From assembly GCA_963580455.1 (NCBI GenBank), contig OY756968.1:17825996-17889995 (forward strand): a stretch of DNA of 64,000 nt, in the 5' to 3' direction. The DNA comes from Euonymus europaeus (Eukaryota > Streptophyta > Magnoliopsida > Celastrales > Celastraceae). Under the pieces are notes generated by a model. It saw nothing but the letters and a program-made list of their open reading frames with translations. It made no database searches and was not told the origin of the DNA. Both the position numbers and the translations under genes were made by a program. Of the stretch, positions 25,236 through 38,054 are shown one piece after another (position 1 is the first letter of the stretch; every line of letters starts with the position of its first letter).

Positions 25236-25245
25236 TGTAGTGTTG

Positions 25246-25272
25246 GCATATTGCAGCCAAATAGAGGCAACA
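25246..25272 (+). repeat. Displaced last 27 bp of the Gypsy 5' LTR
   Basis: GCATATTGCAGCCAAATAGA followed by GGCAACA matches the end of the 3' LTR (GCCAAATTGCAACCATAGAG then GGCAACA, ending 42221). The CACTA lies between it and the rest of the 5' LTR. I could not recognise a standard tRNA primer site just after it. Confidence 0.88.
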
Positions 25273-25316
25273 TCCTTTTTCACACACCTGGTGGGACTCA
25301 ATAGTTCTTGTCAGAC

Positions 25317-26800
25317 ATGCCGCCCAAAACTCAAAGATTTGATAAAGAAATTGCAGCGGGAAGCGAACTTCCTGAGGAAGATCCTACAACAGTAGGGCTC
25401 AATCAATCACCACCACCTCACCAAGGGAGCAGGCCACTCAGAGTAAGTCATCGAGTCCAATAGCATCCAAACATATCAACGTGCTGGATATCAGACTGAA
25501 AGAGTTTCAAATTAAGATTGGGCTCACATTGCAAACTGCACTCTAGAATGCAATACAGACTGCATGCATTCACTCTCAAAAGTAGAATATGAGTAAGTTC
25601 CCAAGGGAGACAAAGGCAAGACTAAAGCCTTTAAAATCGAGGGGCATGATTCATGAGTGCAAGGTTTTGTTGAAGGACAAAATCAAACTGAACAGGTCAG
25701 ATATACTCCACTCCACAAAAAGGAAGAGAGTATTTATGTCAAGACCAGTATTGGATGATCAATAGCCCCAAAAGTTTAATCCCAAGTCTTTGTTCACACC
25801 AATTATGCTAACTCTCCAGGAGCTTATTACCAGAATGAGGTACCTAATGTCAACCATTAGGGCTGCACATCTGGAGTTCCTGGATTCACTATCTATGAGA
25901 ATCCTGCTGGTCGGATTCCACTTGTAGATATGGATGTTGTCAGGAATATTGTGCGGGAACTATATGGACCTGGACTCAGACAAGTTGGTTGCCCTGAATA
26001 TCACAAATCATACATGGAGTTCATTGAATTGGAGAATCCTTATCCCCAAGGATTCAAAGTTCCAAAATTCATGCTATTTTTAGAAGAGGAGATGCAATAC
26101 ACTACTGAGCATGTTGGGTGTTTTACAGTTCAGTGTGGTGAGTTGGCTAATTATGATAACTTTGATAACTTCAGACTACGTCTATTTCCTAATTCATTAA
26201 CAGGACCAACATTCATTTGGTTCTCAACGTTACCACGAGATTCTGTGGGTTCATGGAGAGAAATGGAGCGAATCTGTCATACACAGTTCTTTAGATCTGA
26301 ACTAGAAGTTTGCATTGCTGAACTATCTTGGCTGTCACAAATATCTGGAGAAAGTTCTGACGCATTCTTGACCAGATTCAAGAAGATGAGGAACCGATGC
26401 AAAATATTCTTTCCCGAAACTGAGTTCATAAAGATGGCTCAATAATGTCTTGATATTGAGCTACGCAAAAAGTTTCAAGTTATGGAATTCCGATACTTTT
26501 ATGAACTGCCAGCAAAGGTGGCAGAATATGAGGATCTACTCAAAGAAGAATATCAAAGAATGAAAACCTCAGCAGGGAGTTATTACTAGGAAGTACAACA
26601 TGACGTGGAGACTGCAGAGATAGTTAAGAATACAGGACCAGTCACGTGCTTATCACTTGCGAAACCTAAAGAAGGGACCAATATATCACTCAATAGTGGG
26701 CCTATCTACACTTTTTTATACTGCCAAGACGGAAGAGATCTTCGATTTCTTACTTTCTGAAAAATTATTGTCATTCCTGCTAGTCACAAAATACCATCCA
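25317..26800 (+). pseudogene. Gypsy gag remnant
   Basis: Begins MPPKTQRFDKEIAAGSELPE shortly after the LTR, then stops. The best-preserved part (25930-26445, 171 codons) is a retrotransposon Gag core: FKVPKFMLFLEEEMQYTTEH, LRLFPNSLTGPTFIWFSTLP, SWREMERICHTQFF and ESSDAFLTRFKKMRNRC. It ends in an early stop at 26443-26445 and degraded coding continues downstream (RKKFQVMEFRYFYELPAKVA-like). Normally this makes the virus-like particle shell. It sits directly before the protease region, as expected. Confidence 0.85.
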
Positions 26801-27639
26801 AAGAAGAGCTGAAAAACAGGGAATATTGTAAGTACATGACCTCTAGACACATTGTACTGTGAATTGTTGTGGTTTTCATAACATGATTCAGGAGAATATC
26901 AAGAAAGAAACCATCAGATTTCCTGACAAGGAAACCAAGCTGATAGAGGAACATTTATTTCTCTAGTGGCTACAATCAATGCAATCAAGGCTGATCTCAG
27001 GAGTCTACTAAATAGAAGACGCTATGAACGAGAGAGCCATCAACCTCGAGTGTAGAAGTTCGAATGGAGGAAAAAAAACCTGATGATATCAACGGTCCAC
27101 AAAGACAGAATCAGCGACTAAGAGTTATCAACAGTTACCAAAGACAAAGGTACGTGGTACCTTACCCAGTACACTATGATGAGAAATGGCATAGAATGTA
27201 GGTTGAAAAATTTCCTCTACCGTTAACACGGACTCAAAAATGAAGGCTGCAAAGACAGAATTTGGTGGCTAAGTACAGGCAGAGGAACATAAAGGAAGAA
27301 TTGGTCAAAAACTTCTTTGGTCCCGAAGCATATTACTTCAAGTCAAAAAGAATTCAGCGTAACGAATTGGAGAACGATTAAGGGCCGCCTAGATATTTAG
27401 CCAGAGTAAACTACCAAGCTTTTCCAATCGAATCAATCCAGATGATCCATCAAGATGAAGTTTAAAAGGAGATGGTCAGACCTAAGAAGTATTCAGGTAG
27501 GCATGCAACTGAAGATGCTAAATCAGTTGACAGTTCGTCTTCTGAGGTTAGCCCTACTTTTGGCTGCTTTATGGTATGAGATATCTTTGTTGCGTATCAA
27601 TGTAACGTCATTACTACTACTTGTATACCAAGCTTCCAA

Positions 27640-28380
27640 ATTTAGTGGGCCAGCCAAGACAGAGACTAGAGGCGGAGATGAAACACATAGTGCGGTCAAT
27701 ATCCAGATTGTTGATGAAGATAAACCAAAAAAAGTGATATTCGAGAAGCCATCCTACACCATGAAGCAACATATTCAGCCACTGTACATTCAAGTTCAGA
27801 TAAACGGCCATCCTATCAACAAAGTGTTACTGGATAATGGATAAGGGATAAACACAATACCATTCTCGGTGCTCAGTATTCTTGGTCTGACAGAAGATGA
27901 CTTGATGCCAACAGACGTCACAATGGCTAGATACACTAGAGAAGTCACCGGGACAGTATAAATGCTGCCAATACAATTGATAGTAGGCAGTAAGTCCTCT
28001 CTTACTACTTTCTTTATCATTAATTGCAATGCTAGATGTCATGCTTTGTTAGAAAGGTCCTTGATGCATTCAAACTTATGTGTACTGTCTTCTCTACATC
28101 AATTGTTGTTGTTTTGGAGGGACAACTATGTAGAGGTGGTATGGGCAAACCATAAGCCATTCAAGGCCAATTCAAAAAATGTAGAAGCTGGATACTATGA
28201 TGATGACATGGGGCCAATCAAATTCTTTGGTCACACCAATGAAGAAAATCCAAGGCATTTGTCTACATCCAAGGCAGAGTTCAGTTTCATTCTGAGGAGA
28301 GCAAAGAATAGGATCCGGCCTAAGGCAGTTGTGCCATATAGGCCGACCTCCATTCCTATCATCGAAGAATTTCCATGATG
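27640..28380 (+). pseudogene. Gypsy protease and pol linker remnant
   Basis: IQVQINGHPINKVLLDNG followed by a stop, then GINTIPFSVLSILGLTEDDL, matches a retroviral-type aspartic protease in which the usual (V/L)DNGA is broken by a TAA at 27842-27844. The following ORF (27962-28378) resembles the linker between protease and RT (WRDNYVEVVWANHKPF). The original enzyme cut the Gag-Pol polyprotein. Confidence 0.7.
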
Positions 28381-28493
28381 CCTCTTTTTCTAGCAGAGAA
28401 GGGGTAGTGCTCACAGCAATCAGAAAAGCATAGATACAAGCTGCACTAGAAAAACTGTTCGAAGATCAAGATTGGGAACAGAACGAAGCAGAG

Positions 28494-29979
28494 ATGATCT
28501 TCAAAGATGAGGAAGATGAAGTTGAGGGCGAAGAAATCCAAAATAGAGATCTGAAGAAAGCACCATCTAAGCTGGGAAATTTGAAATCAGAGGTAGAAGA
28601 CCCGTTGGTGGAAGTGAATTCGGGAACAAATAAAGACTCATGGCCTACTTATATCAGCAAGCTCTTGGACTACAATACCAAGGTACAAGTAATCAAGCTG
28701 TTAAAAGAGTATCATGATTGTTTTTCTTGGAATTACAATGAGATGCCAGGTTTAAGCCGAAAGTTAGTACAACACCGGCTTCCAATCAAATCTGATTGCA
28801 AAGCAATCAAACAAGCTTCAAGGAGAATGTCAGTAGAAGTGGAGCTAAAAGTCAAAGAAGAAATTCAGAAGCTGCTCAAAGCTAGCTTCATATGACTAGT
28901 ACATTATTCAGAATGGCTCTCCAACATTGTGCCAGTGGTCAAGAAGAATGGTAGGATCCGAGTATTTGTTGACTTTAGAAATCTGAACGCAACCACTCCA
29001 AAGGACGTTCATGTAATGCCAGTAGCTGATATTTTGGTTGATGATATATCACAGAACGAGATTTTATCGATGATGGATGGTTATGTCGACTAAAACTAGA
29101 TCTTTCTTGCAAAAGATGATACTTCCAAGACTGCATTCAGATGTCCTATTGCACTAGGAACCTTCAAATAGGTTGTCATGCCATTCGGTCTCAAGAATAC
29201 AGGGGCGACTTACCATGGATGACTTACCAAAAAGCGATGAATTCCATATTCCACGACATGATCGGGCATTTCTTGGAGGTGTACATAGATGATATTGTCA
29301 TCAAATCCGAGAAAGTTGCTGATCGCATTGCATATTTACAGAAAAGCTTTGACAAAATGAGATCACAGCAGGTGAAACTTAATCCACTTAAGTGCGCATT
29401 TGGGGTGAAGGCAATAAGCTTCCTAGGCTTTCTAATCCATCAGAGAGGAGTGAAGTGGATATCAACAAAGCTAGAGCAATCATGAATATAGTCACGCCAA
29501 AAAACAAGAAGGAGCTATGTTGGCACCTCCAGTTTTGGGTTAGTTAAATTATCTAAGGCGATTCATAGCTAACATGGTAGGAAAACAAAAGAGTTCTCAG
29601 AATTGCTGAAACTGAAGAATGAAGCAAAATTCATATGGGAACCGAGACATGAGAAGTCCTTTTAGAAGATCAACACATATTTATGTAATCCACCTATGTT
29701 GGCACCTCCAGTTTATGGAATACCACTGAAGCTTTATCTCTCAGCCTCTCATGATTCCTTAGGTTCCTTGCTGGCATAAGACAATTACCTAAAACATGAG
29801 AAGACCATCTATTACTGGAGCCGGGTCTTGACTGAAACTGAGGTTAGATATGCTCAATAGAAAAATTGTGTTAGCTATATACTTTGCTTTTATGAAACTC
29901 AGGCATTATCTCATCAGAGTAAAGATACATGTTATTTCAAAATTTGATATATTGAAATATATGTTATCCAAACCAATCA
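28494..29979 (+). pseudogene. Gypsy reverse transcriptase remnant
   Basis: RT blocks in order: LLKEYHDCFSWNYNEMPGL (28700s), KEEIQKLLKASFI then a stop (28892), NGRIRVFVDFRNLNATTPKD (28950s), KTAFRCPIALGTF, VMPFGLKNTGATY in a shifted frame, VYIDDIVIKSEK (29280s, the catalytic YxDD as YIDD) and FLGFLIHQRGVKW. Multiple stops and shifts. The connection and RNase H start follow and are cut at 29979 by a solo LTR; coding resumes at 32273 in the phrase KYMLSKPI/TDRVEKWLLDL. Confidence 0.87.
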
Positions 29980-32167
29980 TGTAACGCCCCAAACCGGAAG
30001 CGCTACCGATGACGTCACTAGTCTCCTAAAGACTTCCTCTCACGTCAACTTAACACGGATTCTACCAAAAATCCGGCAGCATCTCCCCGTAAATCGGAGA
30101 ATGCCAACCTGTGCAACAATCAACACCAATATATATATATATATATATCATAAATAAATCTCAATCCGCAACCTAGCAGGGCCTCAGGCCAGCTAACCAC
30201 ATTCACACTCTAGGCAGGGCCTCAGGCCACCTAATCACATGCAAGATACGTAAAAGAAGTCATCCATCACATAACCAGTATATAGTTCAACATCCGGAAC
30301 ATAGTTCCATAATTCCGGTACGAGAGTCTCGGTTTAACAGCGCAGCTCTCGACCGTCCATCAACCTCTTCATAAGGTAAAAGAAAGATAAATACTTAATC
30401 CATTAAACCAATCTAAGTACTAAATGTACTAGATAAACAAGAGTTTTCACATTATTAAGAACCTAAGCTCGAAGGTGGCGTTTCCATGTCACGTCTCCAC
30501 CTACTGATCCGTCGGCTAGACATTCGTACCAGACTCACCTAAAGATCATAGAAAAGAAGTAGGGTGAGCAGAAGGCTCAGTAGGGAAATAAAGATTTTAC
30601 GAGATAATCCGACTGAATTTGGAAAACATGGCATAATGCAGCAACATGGCATCTATTATGAGCACATTAATAATAAACAACTTCATCACTATATGGTCCC
30701 TCTTGGCATTATTCAACGGATGTTCGGTATATCACCGGAAACCTTGACACTGCCCCTAGACCACATAGGTGTCACCTCATGAGACATCCGACACGGTTAT
30801 ATGACCAAACTCTTAATTAGCTCTCCAGCCATAAGACGTTGGTCTCGTCCCGCCCTCGGACTCTCACATCCACACGTAACTCTTACAGGAACTACGAGCC
30901 CGTGCCCGCAACTCCTAATGCATCTAATGAGCATGTCCAATATGCAAGAATAAACATGTATATAAAAATCCTATATACATACGTAACTACGTGATGCATG
31001 TTTAAGAATAAATTATGCTTGATAGATGATCAAACATGTATTCGGTTATGCAATAAATTCAATAATAACATTCATGGCTCGTTCTTCCTAGGAAGCAATC
31101 TAGGCAAGAACTCAAATAAAAGACCAATGAAGGATTATCAACCGCTCTTTAGAATGAAGTGAGAAATCTCTAAGGAATGATATAAAAGGGTAAGAATCCC
31201 TACCTCGTTATCCAAGCAATAATAGAAAATGCTACTACCAATTTTCCGATTTAGGATTCCGACTTTCCCAAACCTAATAAAGAAGCAAAGTCGAACCCCA
31301 TACAATGTCAAAACATAACCAACCTCATATATATATATATGAAATAAATCAATAAACATCGAAATCAAACATTTCTCTCAACTAGGCCATATTAGCCTAA
31401 AATGTGCAATCGCACTCCCTTATACATACCCATTCCAAATTCACAATTTAAAGTCTCCTAATATATCCTATTAAACCCCCATATGAAATTCCAAGCTCAA
31501 ATTCTTACTCGAACCCCGTAAACCCCAAATTTCCCTCTTAGGGTTACACTAGGACCTTATCGATTCCTTCACGGAATCGTCTCAAATTTTGAGGGTAGGT
31601 TACCCACTCTTAAGTTACCAACATATCCAAAATTTAGCCTAAAATTCCAATCCAATCAACGGGACCGAAGCAATTCGTCCTTTAGGCACCCATTTTCCAA
31701 ATATGCATGAAATCCCTTGAACTTCCATTTTTAACCCAAAACTTTACTCTACTTTACAATCCTATCACATTTCTCGTATGAATGACACAAAATATATAAC
31801 AAAAACATGGAAAATTTGAAATCAACCCTTACCTCCTTCAAGGCAAAACAATCTCCAAAGCTTCTATACTCTACATACACTCCAAACAATCTCCAAAATC
31901 TTTCTCCTTCACCTCTCCCTTTCTCCTTCTCCCAGCTTTTTCTTTCTCTATTTCTTCATCACTCTCTCTCGGCTTCCTTGTTTCTTTTTTTTGTTTTTGG
32001 TCACTCGGCCAAAACTTTCTTTTGGAACAATGGTGCTGGCTGGTCCAGCACCATTCAATTAATTAATTTTTTTTATATATATATACAAACTACAATGGCC
32101 CAGTAGCCATTGCACAACCAAAATGGCCACTTTCGATGGCCATACATGGGCCACCGAAAGTGGTCCT

Positions 32168-32213
<46 letters not shown>

Positions 32214-32267
32214 TTTAGTTGTTTTTTTTAATCTACTACTTGGTATTTTTCGGGTCAGGGTATTACA
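29980..32267. mobile_element. Solo LTR (2.3 kb) inside Gypsy pol
   Basis: Starts TGTAACGCCCCAAACCGGAA and ends CGGGTCAGGGTATTACA, flanked by AATCA (29975-29979) and AATCG (32268-32272), four of five bases matching. Pol coding joins across it. It has no gag or pol. The TGTAACGCCCC start and GGTATTACA end are a pair common in plant Gypsy LTRs. It contains AT microsatellites (30130-30149, 32173-32211) and a perfect 11-bp hairpin around AATGGTGCTGG at 32029-32055. Confidence 0.83.
32173..32211. repeat. (AT)n microsatellite
   Basis: About 19 AT units inside the pol solo LTR. Confidence 0.92.
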
Positions 32268-33115
32268 AATCGTGACTGATAGAGTAGAGAAATGGTTGCT
32301 CGACTTGACAGAATTTACCCTCATATGGAGGCCGCAAAAAGCAGTTAAAGGACAAAAATCAGCAAACTTTCTTTCAGACCATTAATCATTGGAGTTTCAG
32401 AAAGAAGAAGAGGAGTGGTCGATCATGTATTTTGTAGACCAAAACCCTTGGGTGCCTAAATTCAACGACTTGAGCACAGATAATGTGCAAGTGGAGCAGG
32501 AATAGTAATCGAGTCACCTGGGGGTACCAAATCCACCTTGTCATTTAATCTAGATTTTGACTGCACCAAAAATCAAACATTGGTCTGGAGATTCTAAAAG
32601 AATTTGGAGCTAAGGATGTCAAGGTGATGGGGGATTCAAAAATTGTAGCAAGGCAGTTAACTAGAGAATACAAATGCAACAGTCAGGCTCTAACACCACA
32701 TTACGCTGCAGCAGTCCAACTGATAGGTGAGTTCGAAGAAGTCACGCTTAATTATCTACAAAGGGAAGATAATTGGGAGGCCAACGAATTAGCTCGGACC
32801 ACTTCAGGATTGCGAATGTCTGCAGACTTGACGCTTAAGATTATTCTGGTAGAGAAATGTCAACACCCATCGATCAAAGAAAGGGGCATGCCAGCAAAAG
32901 TTCTCAACGTTGAAAATTTTGCAGTTGATTTGAGGCAACCGATTATAGAGTATTTAAAGATCCTAAATCTCAAGACACCCAGAACGATCAGAATGCAAGC
33001 TCAACACTACATGCTGATCAAAGGGGAATGCTACAGAAAAGGGTATGACGGTTTACTTTTATGTTGTCTCAATTTTGTAGAAAATATGGAAATATTGAGG
33101 CAGGTTCATGAATGA
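32268..33115 (+). pseudogene. Gypsy RNase H remnant
   Basis: Resumes pol after the LTR: TDRVEKWLLDL, QKAVKGQKSANFLSDH, then the plant-type RNase H with KDVKVMGDSKIVARQLTREY (second catalytic Asp in GDS) and LQREDNWEANELARTTSGL (third Asp in ED.N.EA). It ends with the integrase N-terminus (GECYRKGYDGLLLCCL). Interrupted by stops, including 33113-33115. The role was removing RNA from the RNA:DNA hybrid during reverse transcription. Confidence 0.85.
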
Positions 33116-34110
33116 TTGTGGAAGCTTACCAAGCAGGAATCAAAATGCGTTGGTTGATTTGATGACACGGATATTTCTGGCCTACGGTTTTAAAGGATTG
33201 CATTAGATATGCACAACGATGTGGACAATGTCAGAGGTTTGGAAGCATTCAGTGAATCCCTACAACAAAAATTCAACCAATCGTCAAGCCATGGCCATTC
33301 CGGAGTTGGGCTATTGACATAATTGGGAAGATCAATCCATCCTCTTCAAAGAACCACAGTTTCTTAGTCGTTACAACAAATTATTTCACTAAGTGGGTGG
33401 AGGTTGTTCCAAAGCAAAGAGCATTTGATCTATCATTTTGGGATCCCAGAATCGATCTCAACCGATCAAGGTAAAATGTTCACAGGAGATGAATTCAGAA
33501 CATTCGCTAAAGATTTTAGGATCACGTAGATTAATTCAACTCCTTATTACTCTCAAGCCAACGGTCAAGCGGAGACGAGTAATAAGAGTCTCATCAACAT
33601 GCTAGAGAAGATGATAGAAGAAAATCCTGCGTGGCACAAAATCCTTCCAAAAATTTTGTGGGCATACATAACAACAAGGTGTTCAAGCATTGGTACGAGT
33701 CTATTTGGTCTAACATATGGGCACGACGTCGTGTTACCATTGGAAGTAATACGGTTTCATTATGGAAGAAAACTTCGAGGCCATGATAATGGAGTTGGAA
33801 CAGCTAGATGAAGATTGCATTCAGGCTTTCAACAAGATGCTGGCCAGATCATACAATAAAAGAATAAATAAGAGTTTTTTTTGAAGTACAGCTAGTTTGT
33901 AAAGCTTTATTACCTCTAGGGTCTAAGGACTGTGAATTGGGCAAGTGGTCCCCCAATTGGGAGGGAATCTTCGAGATTCATAAAGTCTTGAGAGGAAATG
34001 CTTATTAGCTCAGCAGCTTATAAGGACAGCCTTACATAAATTTTATTAATGGCAAGTTCCTTACAAGATACTTTCCCACTATTTGGCAAATGAATCATCC
34101 CATTCAGAAA
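33116..34110 (+). pseudogene. Gypsy integrase remnant
   Basis: In shifting frames: the zinc-binding region with C..C near 33215, WGIDIIGKINPSSSKNH-like text at about 33300-33360 (first Asp), ISTDQGKMFTGDEF (second Asp, about 33460), then QANGQAETSNKSLINMLEKM with the third catalytic residue Glu (33555-33610). The C-terminal part runs through ILPKILWAYITTRCSSIGTS and a chromatin-proximal tail to about 34110. Several stops; not functional. Confidence 0.85.
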
Positions 34111-34369
34111 AGCATGTAATTTGGCCAATACATGGCCTAATAACTTGTCTGGCAATAAGAAAATAGCAATGTAATTATCAAAGGCAAGTTATTAAATAAA
34201 AAGGCAGAAACATGGCTTGCATGTTTAGATAGTTAATAAAATAAAAGATCGACCTACAATATCAAAGCTGTTCAAATAACAGTCATCTAAAAACTCAAGA
34301 AAGATGTCAAATAGCAGGAAAATCTAATTTCTTCATGACTTGCCACTGTTTGGACAGTAGGGCCAGCTT
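34111..34369. other. Spacer between pol and the antisense gene
   Basis: No coding signal; A/T-rich. Confidence 0.5.
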
Positions 34370-35696
34370 CTAGTGTAGTTGTTGTTGCTGAAGGTTGCTA
34401 CAAAGGACAGTGTCATAAGAGTTCTTGATCTCTGTCGCCATCAGCTTCAGTTGTGCAGTTTCTTCAAAACGAGCTGCAGAAAAAACACCAATTTGCTTCT
34501 CCTTGGCCTGGTCATTAAGTTTGGAGCAGTCATTACACTTGGCGGAAAGGATTACACTTTCATTAGTGAATTGCTGGAAAGAAGAGATCATGATGGGTAG
34601 TTCTGATTTAAGACAAAGAAAGTTGGTCTCTGAATGAAAAACAGAGAGTGGGATCACGCGGGAACATCTTGACAGCAGACATACACTAGCCGGAGATGTC
34701 AGCAGTCAGGTCTGACAAGTCCAAAAGCAGTTTTTCTTGAAGAGATAGTATGGGAGAATGGATATCATCTTCGGATGGTGGTCCTTCTGGCATTTTCTCA
34801 GCAATGGTGGTTATTAGGAAATCAAGGTTGAGGTCACTCAGGGGATTATCAAATTCTTCCAAATTTACAGCATCCGAAATCTTAAAGGGAACATTGCTAC
34901 AAGAAACCTGTATAATTTAGAGAATCAGATTCAATTCCAAGGTGTAAAATGACTAATAAAATATAATATACCTGGGAAGTTGGACTAGGATTCGAAGGGA
35001 AAGAGGATAGGGGATCAACTTGATAAAGCTTGTGTGAATGAGATGATTTTTCTTTTTTCATAGTGCGAAGTGGAGTGAAAGGGGAGACGAATTTGGTAGC
35101 ACCCAGAGGTGCATCAATGGGGTCATCTCTTGAAAAATGGATTGAAGAGTCGGGTGATTGGTTCTCACTACTATTTTCTAAATCAGAGGTATCACTTACA
35201 TCGATGGTAGGACCATAAAATTTATGGGTAGAAGCCTTAGTGTCAGCTCGAAGGCATGCAGATCATTTAGGGAAAGTTCCCTTGGAAGCAAGTTGCTTTT
35301 TGTTAGTCTTGTCAATCTTGGTTTTCTTGGTGGGAGGACTGGATGGTTCAGGAGAACCTGTTGCAAAGAGAAGGTTAGAATGTAAAGATGAAGAAAACCT
35401 ATAAATTAGGTTAGTAAAATTACTTTCTAGAGATTCTGTTCTTGTGTTAGTCTTAAGCTTCATCATGATAGAAGATAGTGAATTTTTTTCCCTTTTTGAC
35501 TCCATCATTCTTTGAAAGCTTTGCCCCTAGAAGGTTTATGTGGCAGAGGAGTGGTGAAATGAAAGGAATCAAGTAATTGGTTGAATGTGGTATGGTGGTC
35601 AACAATGGAGACTCTAGGACGATTGGGTGGATTGAATATAGGACTGGGTAATTCAGGTATACCTTTAGTGAAACCAAACTTTCAGGCCCAATACTA

Positions 35697-37118
35697 TGTT
35701 GGTGTATGCTCTAGGAGCCAATCATGGGATGATTGTATTAGCATACATTTATTATGTTATATTGAGGTATTTTATTTATTATGAATTATCTATCTGCACT
35801 ATATAAATGATTATGATAAATATCCCTAGAATAGTTGGTTCGATGCTATGGGACTTCAAGTGTGTGACTTGAACGTGAGATCATCATAGATGCATATAGA
35901 ACACTATTCCTAAACGTCCCTAGTCGAGTATTATTGTCAAATGGGATAACATTAATACGTAGAGACTAGTATGTAGGTTGATTGATGACTAAATCTTGCG
36001 AGTCATCGACGTGAGATATCAAATCAATACATGGGTACTTGTTAGAGAACGGAAGTACTGGAAAGACCCAACATGAGAATACTGCATGGATTGTTATATT
36101 AATGTCGTAAGATATTCTCATAGTGACAATGATATATGTTGTCCTTTAACCTGAAATCACTACGGTTCCCAACATGAGGAGTTATACACTTTGATACTGT
36201 CTAACGTCACTTGTAAAAGGGTTGGCTATAAAGTCAGTGATTGGGTGTATCACGAATCATGCAGAGGGATGTGAGTGACCTAGATGGTATTTTTCCCTTC
36301 TATATAACAGTAGTGATATCCATGGTCCCCTTGATTGAGTGAGATTGAGAAATGCATGGCCGTGCTCAAATGAATCAGTATGTGATATTGATTTCGTTTA
36401 TTTTTATAGTTTACTCGGAATCAAGAAACACATAGATTAACTTATACGAGGATGACACATTCCATGCCTCGATGTTAATCAAGATATTAAGGACAAAAGG
36501 ACTACATGTAAAATTGGTTATGAATAAAGGTTATGTCGAATCATTGACATTCTCGTTACTTGGGTAACAATGATGTGTTGCTAGATACCTCTCATTGTTT
36601 GTGATGCTAGAATATGATTTTAGTTTCACTGCCAATGTAATGAGAACCTATAGGGTCACATACATAGAATAAGTCGAAGATTATGTTATTAGAGAATAAC
36701 ATATTACGTTTGGGCTCAGGGCTTTATGTAAGGTCCATGACCGGTTTAATTAATGAGATTGATTGAACGCGGTCAAGTGTCTAAAACGTGGGCTTCCTTT
36801 TAAAAAGGGGATGTGGGCTTTTTCATTTTAAAACTTGGCTTGCTATATATAGGGTTAGAGTTGCTAACCCTAGTGTGGTTTTTTCTGAGAGAGGCAGCCG
36901 CAATATAGTGAGTGGAGTGAAAAATAGTTTTCGAGCGCCCTTCTCCTGGTTACTAGCATAACGTGAAGAGGGAGATCTTTGGCTTGTTCATGTGGATATC
37001 ATAGAGGCGCTGTTCGTTCGGATAGTGCTAGTTGATTCGGATCCTTCAAGCCAAGCAATCGGTTGATTTTTGCAATTCAAGAGTTAAACTCTTTAACACC
37101 GATTTATGCCCTTTCACA
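35697..37118 (+). mobile_element. Solo LTR, family unassigned (possibly Copia)
   Basis: Starts TGTTGGTGTATGCTCTAGGA and ends TTATGCCCTTTCACA (TG...CA). It has a TATA box at 36844-36851 and a promoter-like, GC-richer stretch after it, and no genes. It interrupts the antisense PMD gene. I could not find a clean 5-bp target duplication (left flank TACTA, right flank TGGAT), so the exact ends are a best guess. The start resembles LTRs I know from plant Copia elements. Confidence 0.62.
36844..36851 (+). promoter_or_regulatory. TATA box in the solo LTR
   Basis: TATATATA followed by GGGTTAGAGTTGCTAACCCT; spacing and GC-rich downstream DNA fit a U3/R boundary. Confidence 0.5.
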
Positions 37119-37420
37119 TGGATTCTCTGGAGGGTTTAAATGAAAATTTTAATTTCCGCTGTGTATGAGTCATTGAAACCCAGCATACTGAGGAGAGTAG
37201 AGTTTACGAGGATGACTTTAGGTCACGCCAAGATGACGGTATCTCTAGTTCAAGTAGCTTCCCCATACTATTTTTATTTTAGCCTCATTCATATTCAAAA
37301 CTGTGATAGGAAGGTCAAGCCATGAAGGGCCAATGTTGTCTGTAAAATGGTAGAAGAGATGGTTGGGATGGTCAAGAGATAAGTTCCAAAAGAATGTGTT
37401 ATATATATATATATATATAT

Positions 37421-38054
37421 ACGGTCTTGTTCGTACGCGGGATCCCGCATTCCTTTACTTCATGCGGGATCCCGCTTTGCACCGTCGGATTAATCCGACG
37501 GTGCAAAGCTTGACACATATTTTAAAAAATTACTTTATTCACGCCGTAACTCTCCTCTTTTCACTCTCCATCGGATATCGAGCAGCACCGTCGGAATCCT
37601 CTCTCCATCGCATATCGAGCAGCACAGCCTCGCCCATAGTCGGATCTCGAGGTTTTCGTCATCTCCGGTCGATCTTTCGTGCATGTCTCTACTTTCATCA
37701 TCTCCGGTGGCGCTATTCTAGATTTGGGTCTTCGACTTTCTTTGTTCTTGACTCTCGACAGCTCAAACTAGACCAGGTTCGAACCATTTTTGATTATTTA
37801 TAAACAATTTCATTTTTGTTCAATCGTAGGGAAGCATCGATCAAATTTTTTAGGGCTCTTTCCGTATCTGATTGTAAAGTATCCTTGAAAATTTAAATGT
37901 GGAGTACTGCGTGTTTGTGAGGTTCTGTCTCTGACTTCAAAGGTATAGCATTTTTGTTGTTTTCCTTTTTTTCATTAATGAAACTATGGATCATGGTGTG
38001 AGTTGCATGTCTATGTTGGGATTTTGAAGTGAGATATATTATGCAAAAATTAAG
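37421..38054 (+). repeat. MULE-C left long terminal inverted repeat
   Basis: 634 bp. Carries two GCGGGATCCCGC palindromes (37437-37448, 37464-37475) and a 34-bp perfect palindrome (37475-37508). Lacks the 41-bp block present in the other arm. Confidence 0.93.
37475..37508. repeat. 34-bp perfect palindrome, left arm
   Basis: Centre GGATTAATCC, ends CTTTGC / GCAAAG; self-complementary over all 34 bases. Confidence 0.95.

Larger units (their letters stand above)
15173..25242 (-). mobile_element. CACTA (En/Spm-type) DNA transposon, 10.07 kb
   Basis: The ends are CACTACAAGAAAA at 15173 and its inverse complement ending at 25242, with TTG target copies at 15170-15172 and 25243-25245 (3 bp, the CACTA size). 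Both subterminal regions are crowded with CCGTCGGTAA-like motifs. Two reverse-strand gene remnants are present: TNP2 first, then a Transposase_24/TNP1-like gene. A solo LTR (20306-21507) interrupts TNP2. The whole element lies 27 bp from the end of the Gypsy 5' LTR. Confidence 0.95.
22133..25242. other. CACTA promoter-proximal and leader region
   Basis: No domain found. It lies upstream of the TNP2 start. It contains a tandem duplication (23996-24141), a short duplicated CTCTAGCGCCAGAAGGAAG at about 24229-24266, and a GC-richer block at 24560-24790 that is open on the plus strand but very rich in Arg/Glu; I read it as leader sequence. Confidence 0.5.

Noticed and set aside
24818..37508. Shared ancestry of the CACTA palindrome (24818-24846) and the MULE-C 34-bp palindrome
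   Set aside because: Both contain CCGTCGG / GGATTAAT text, but the flanks differ and the two transposon classes are unrelated; chance similarity is the simpler view.
37363..37803. 146-codon ORF in the left TIR of MULE-C (and its mirror at 39872-40312)
   Set aside because: Both are the same TIR sequence read outward-in; they begin in the AT microsatellite (YIYIYIY) and match no domain. Open by chance because the arms are near identical.
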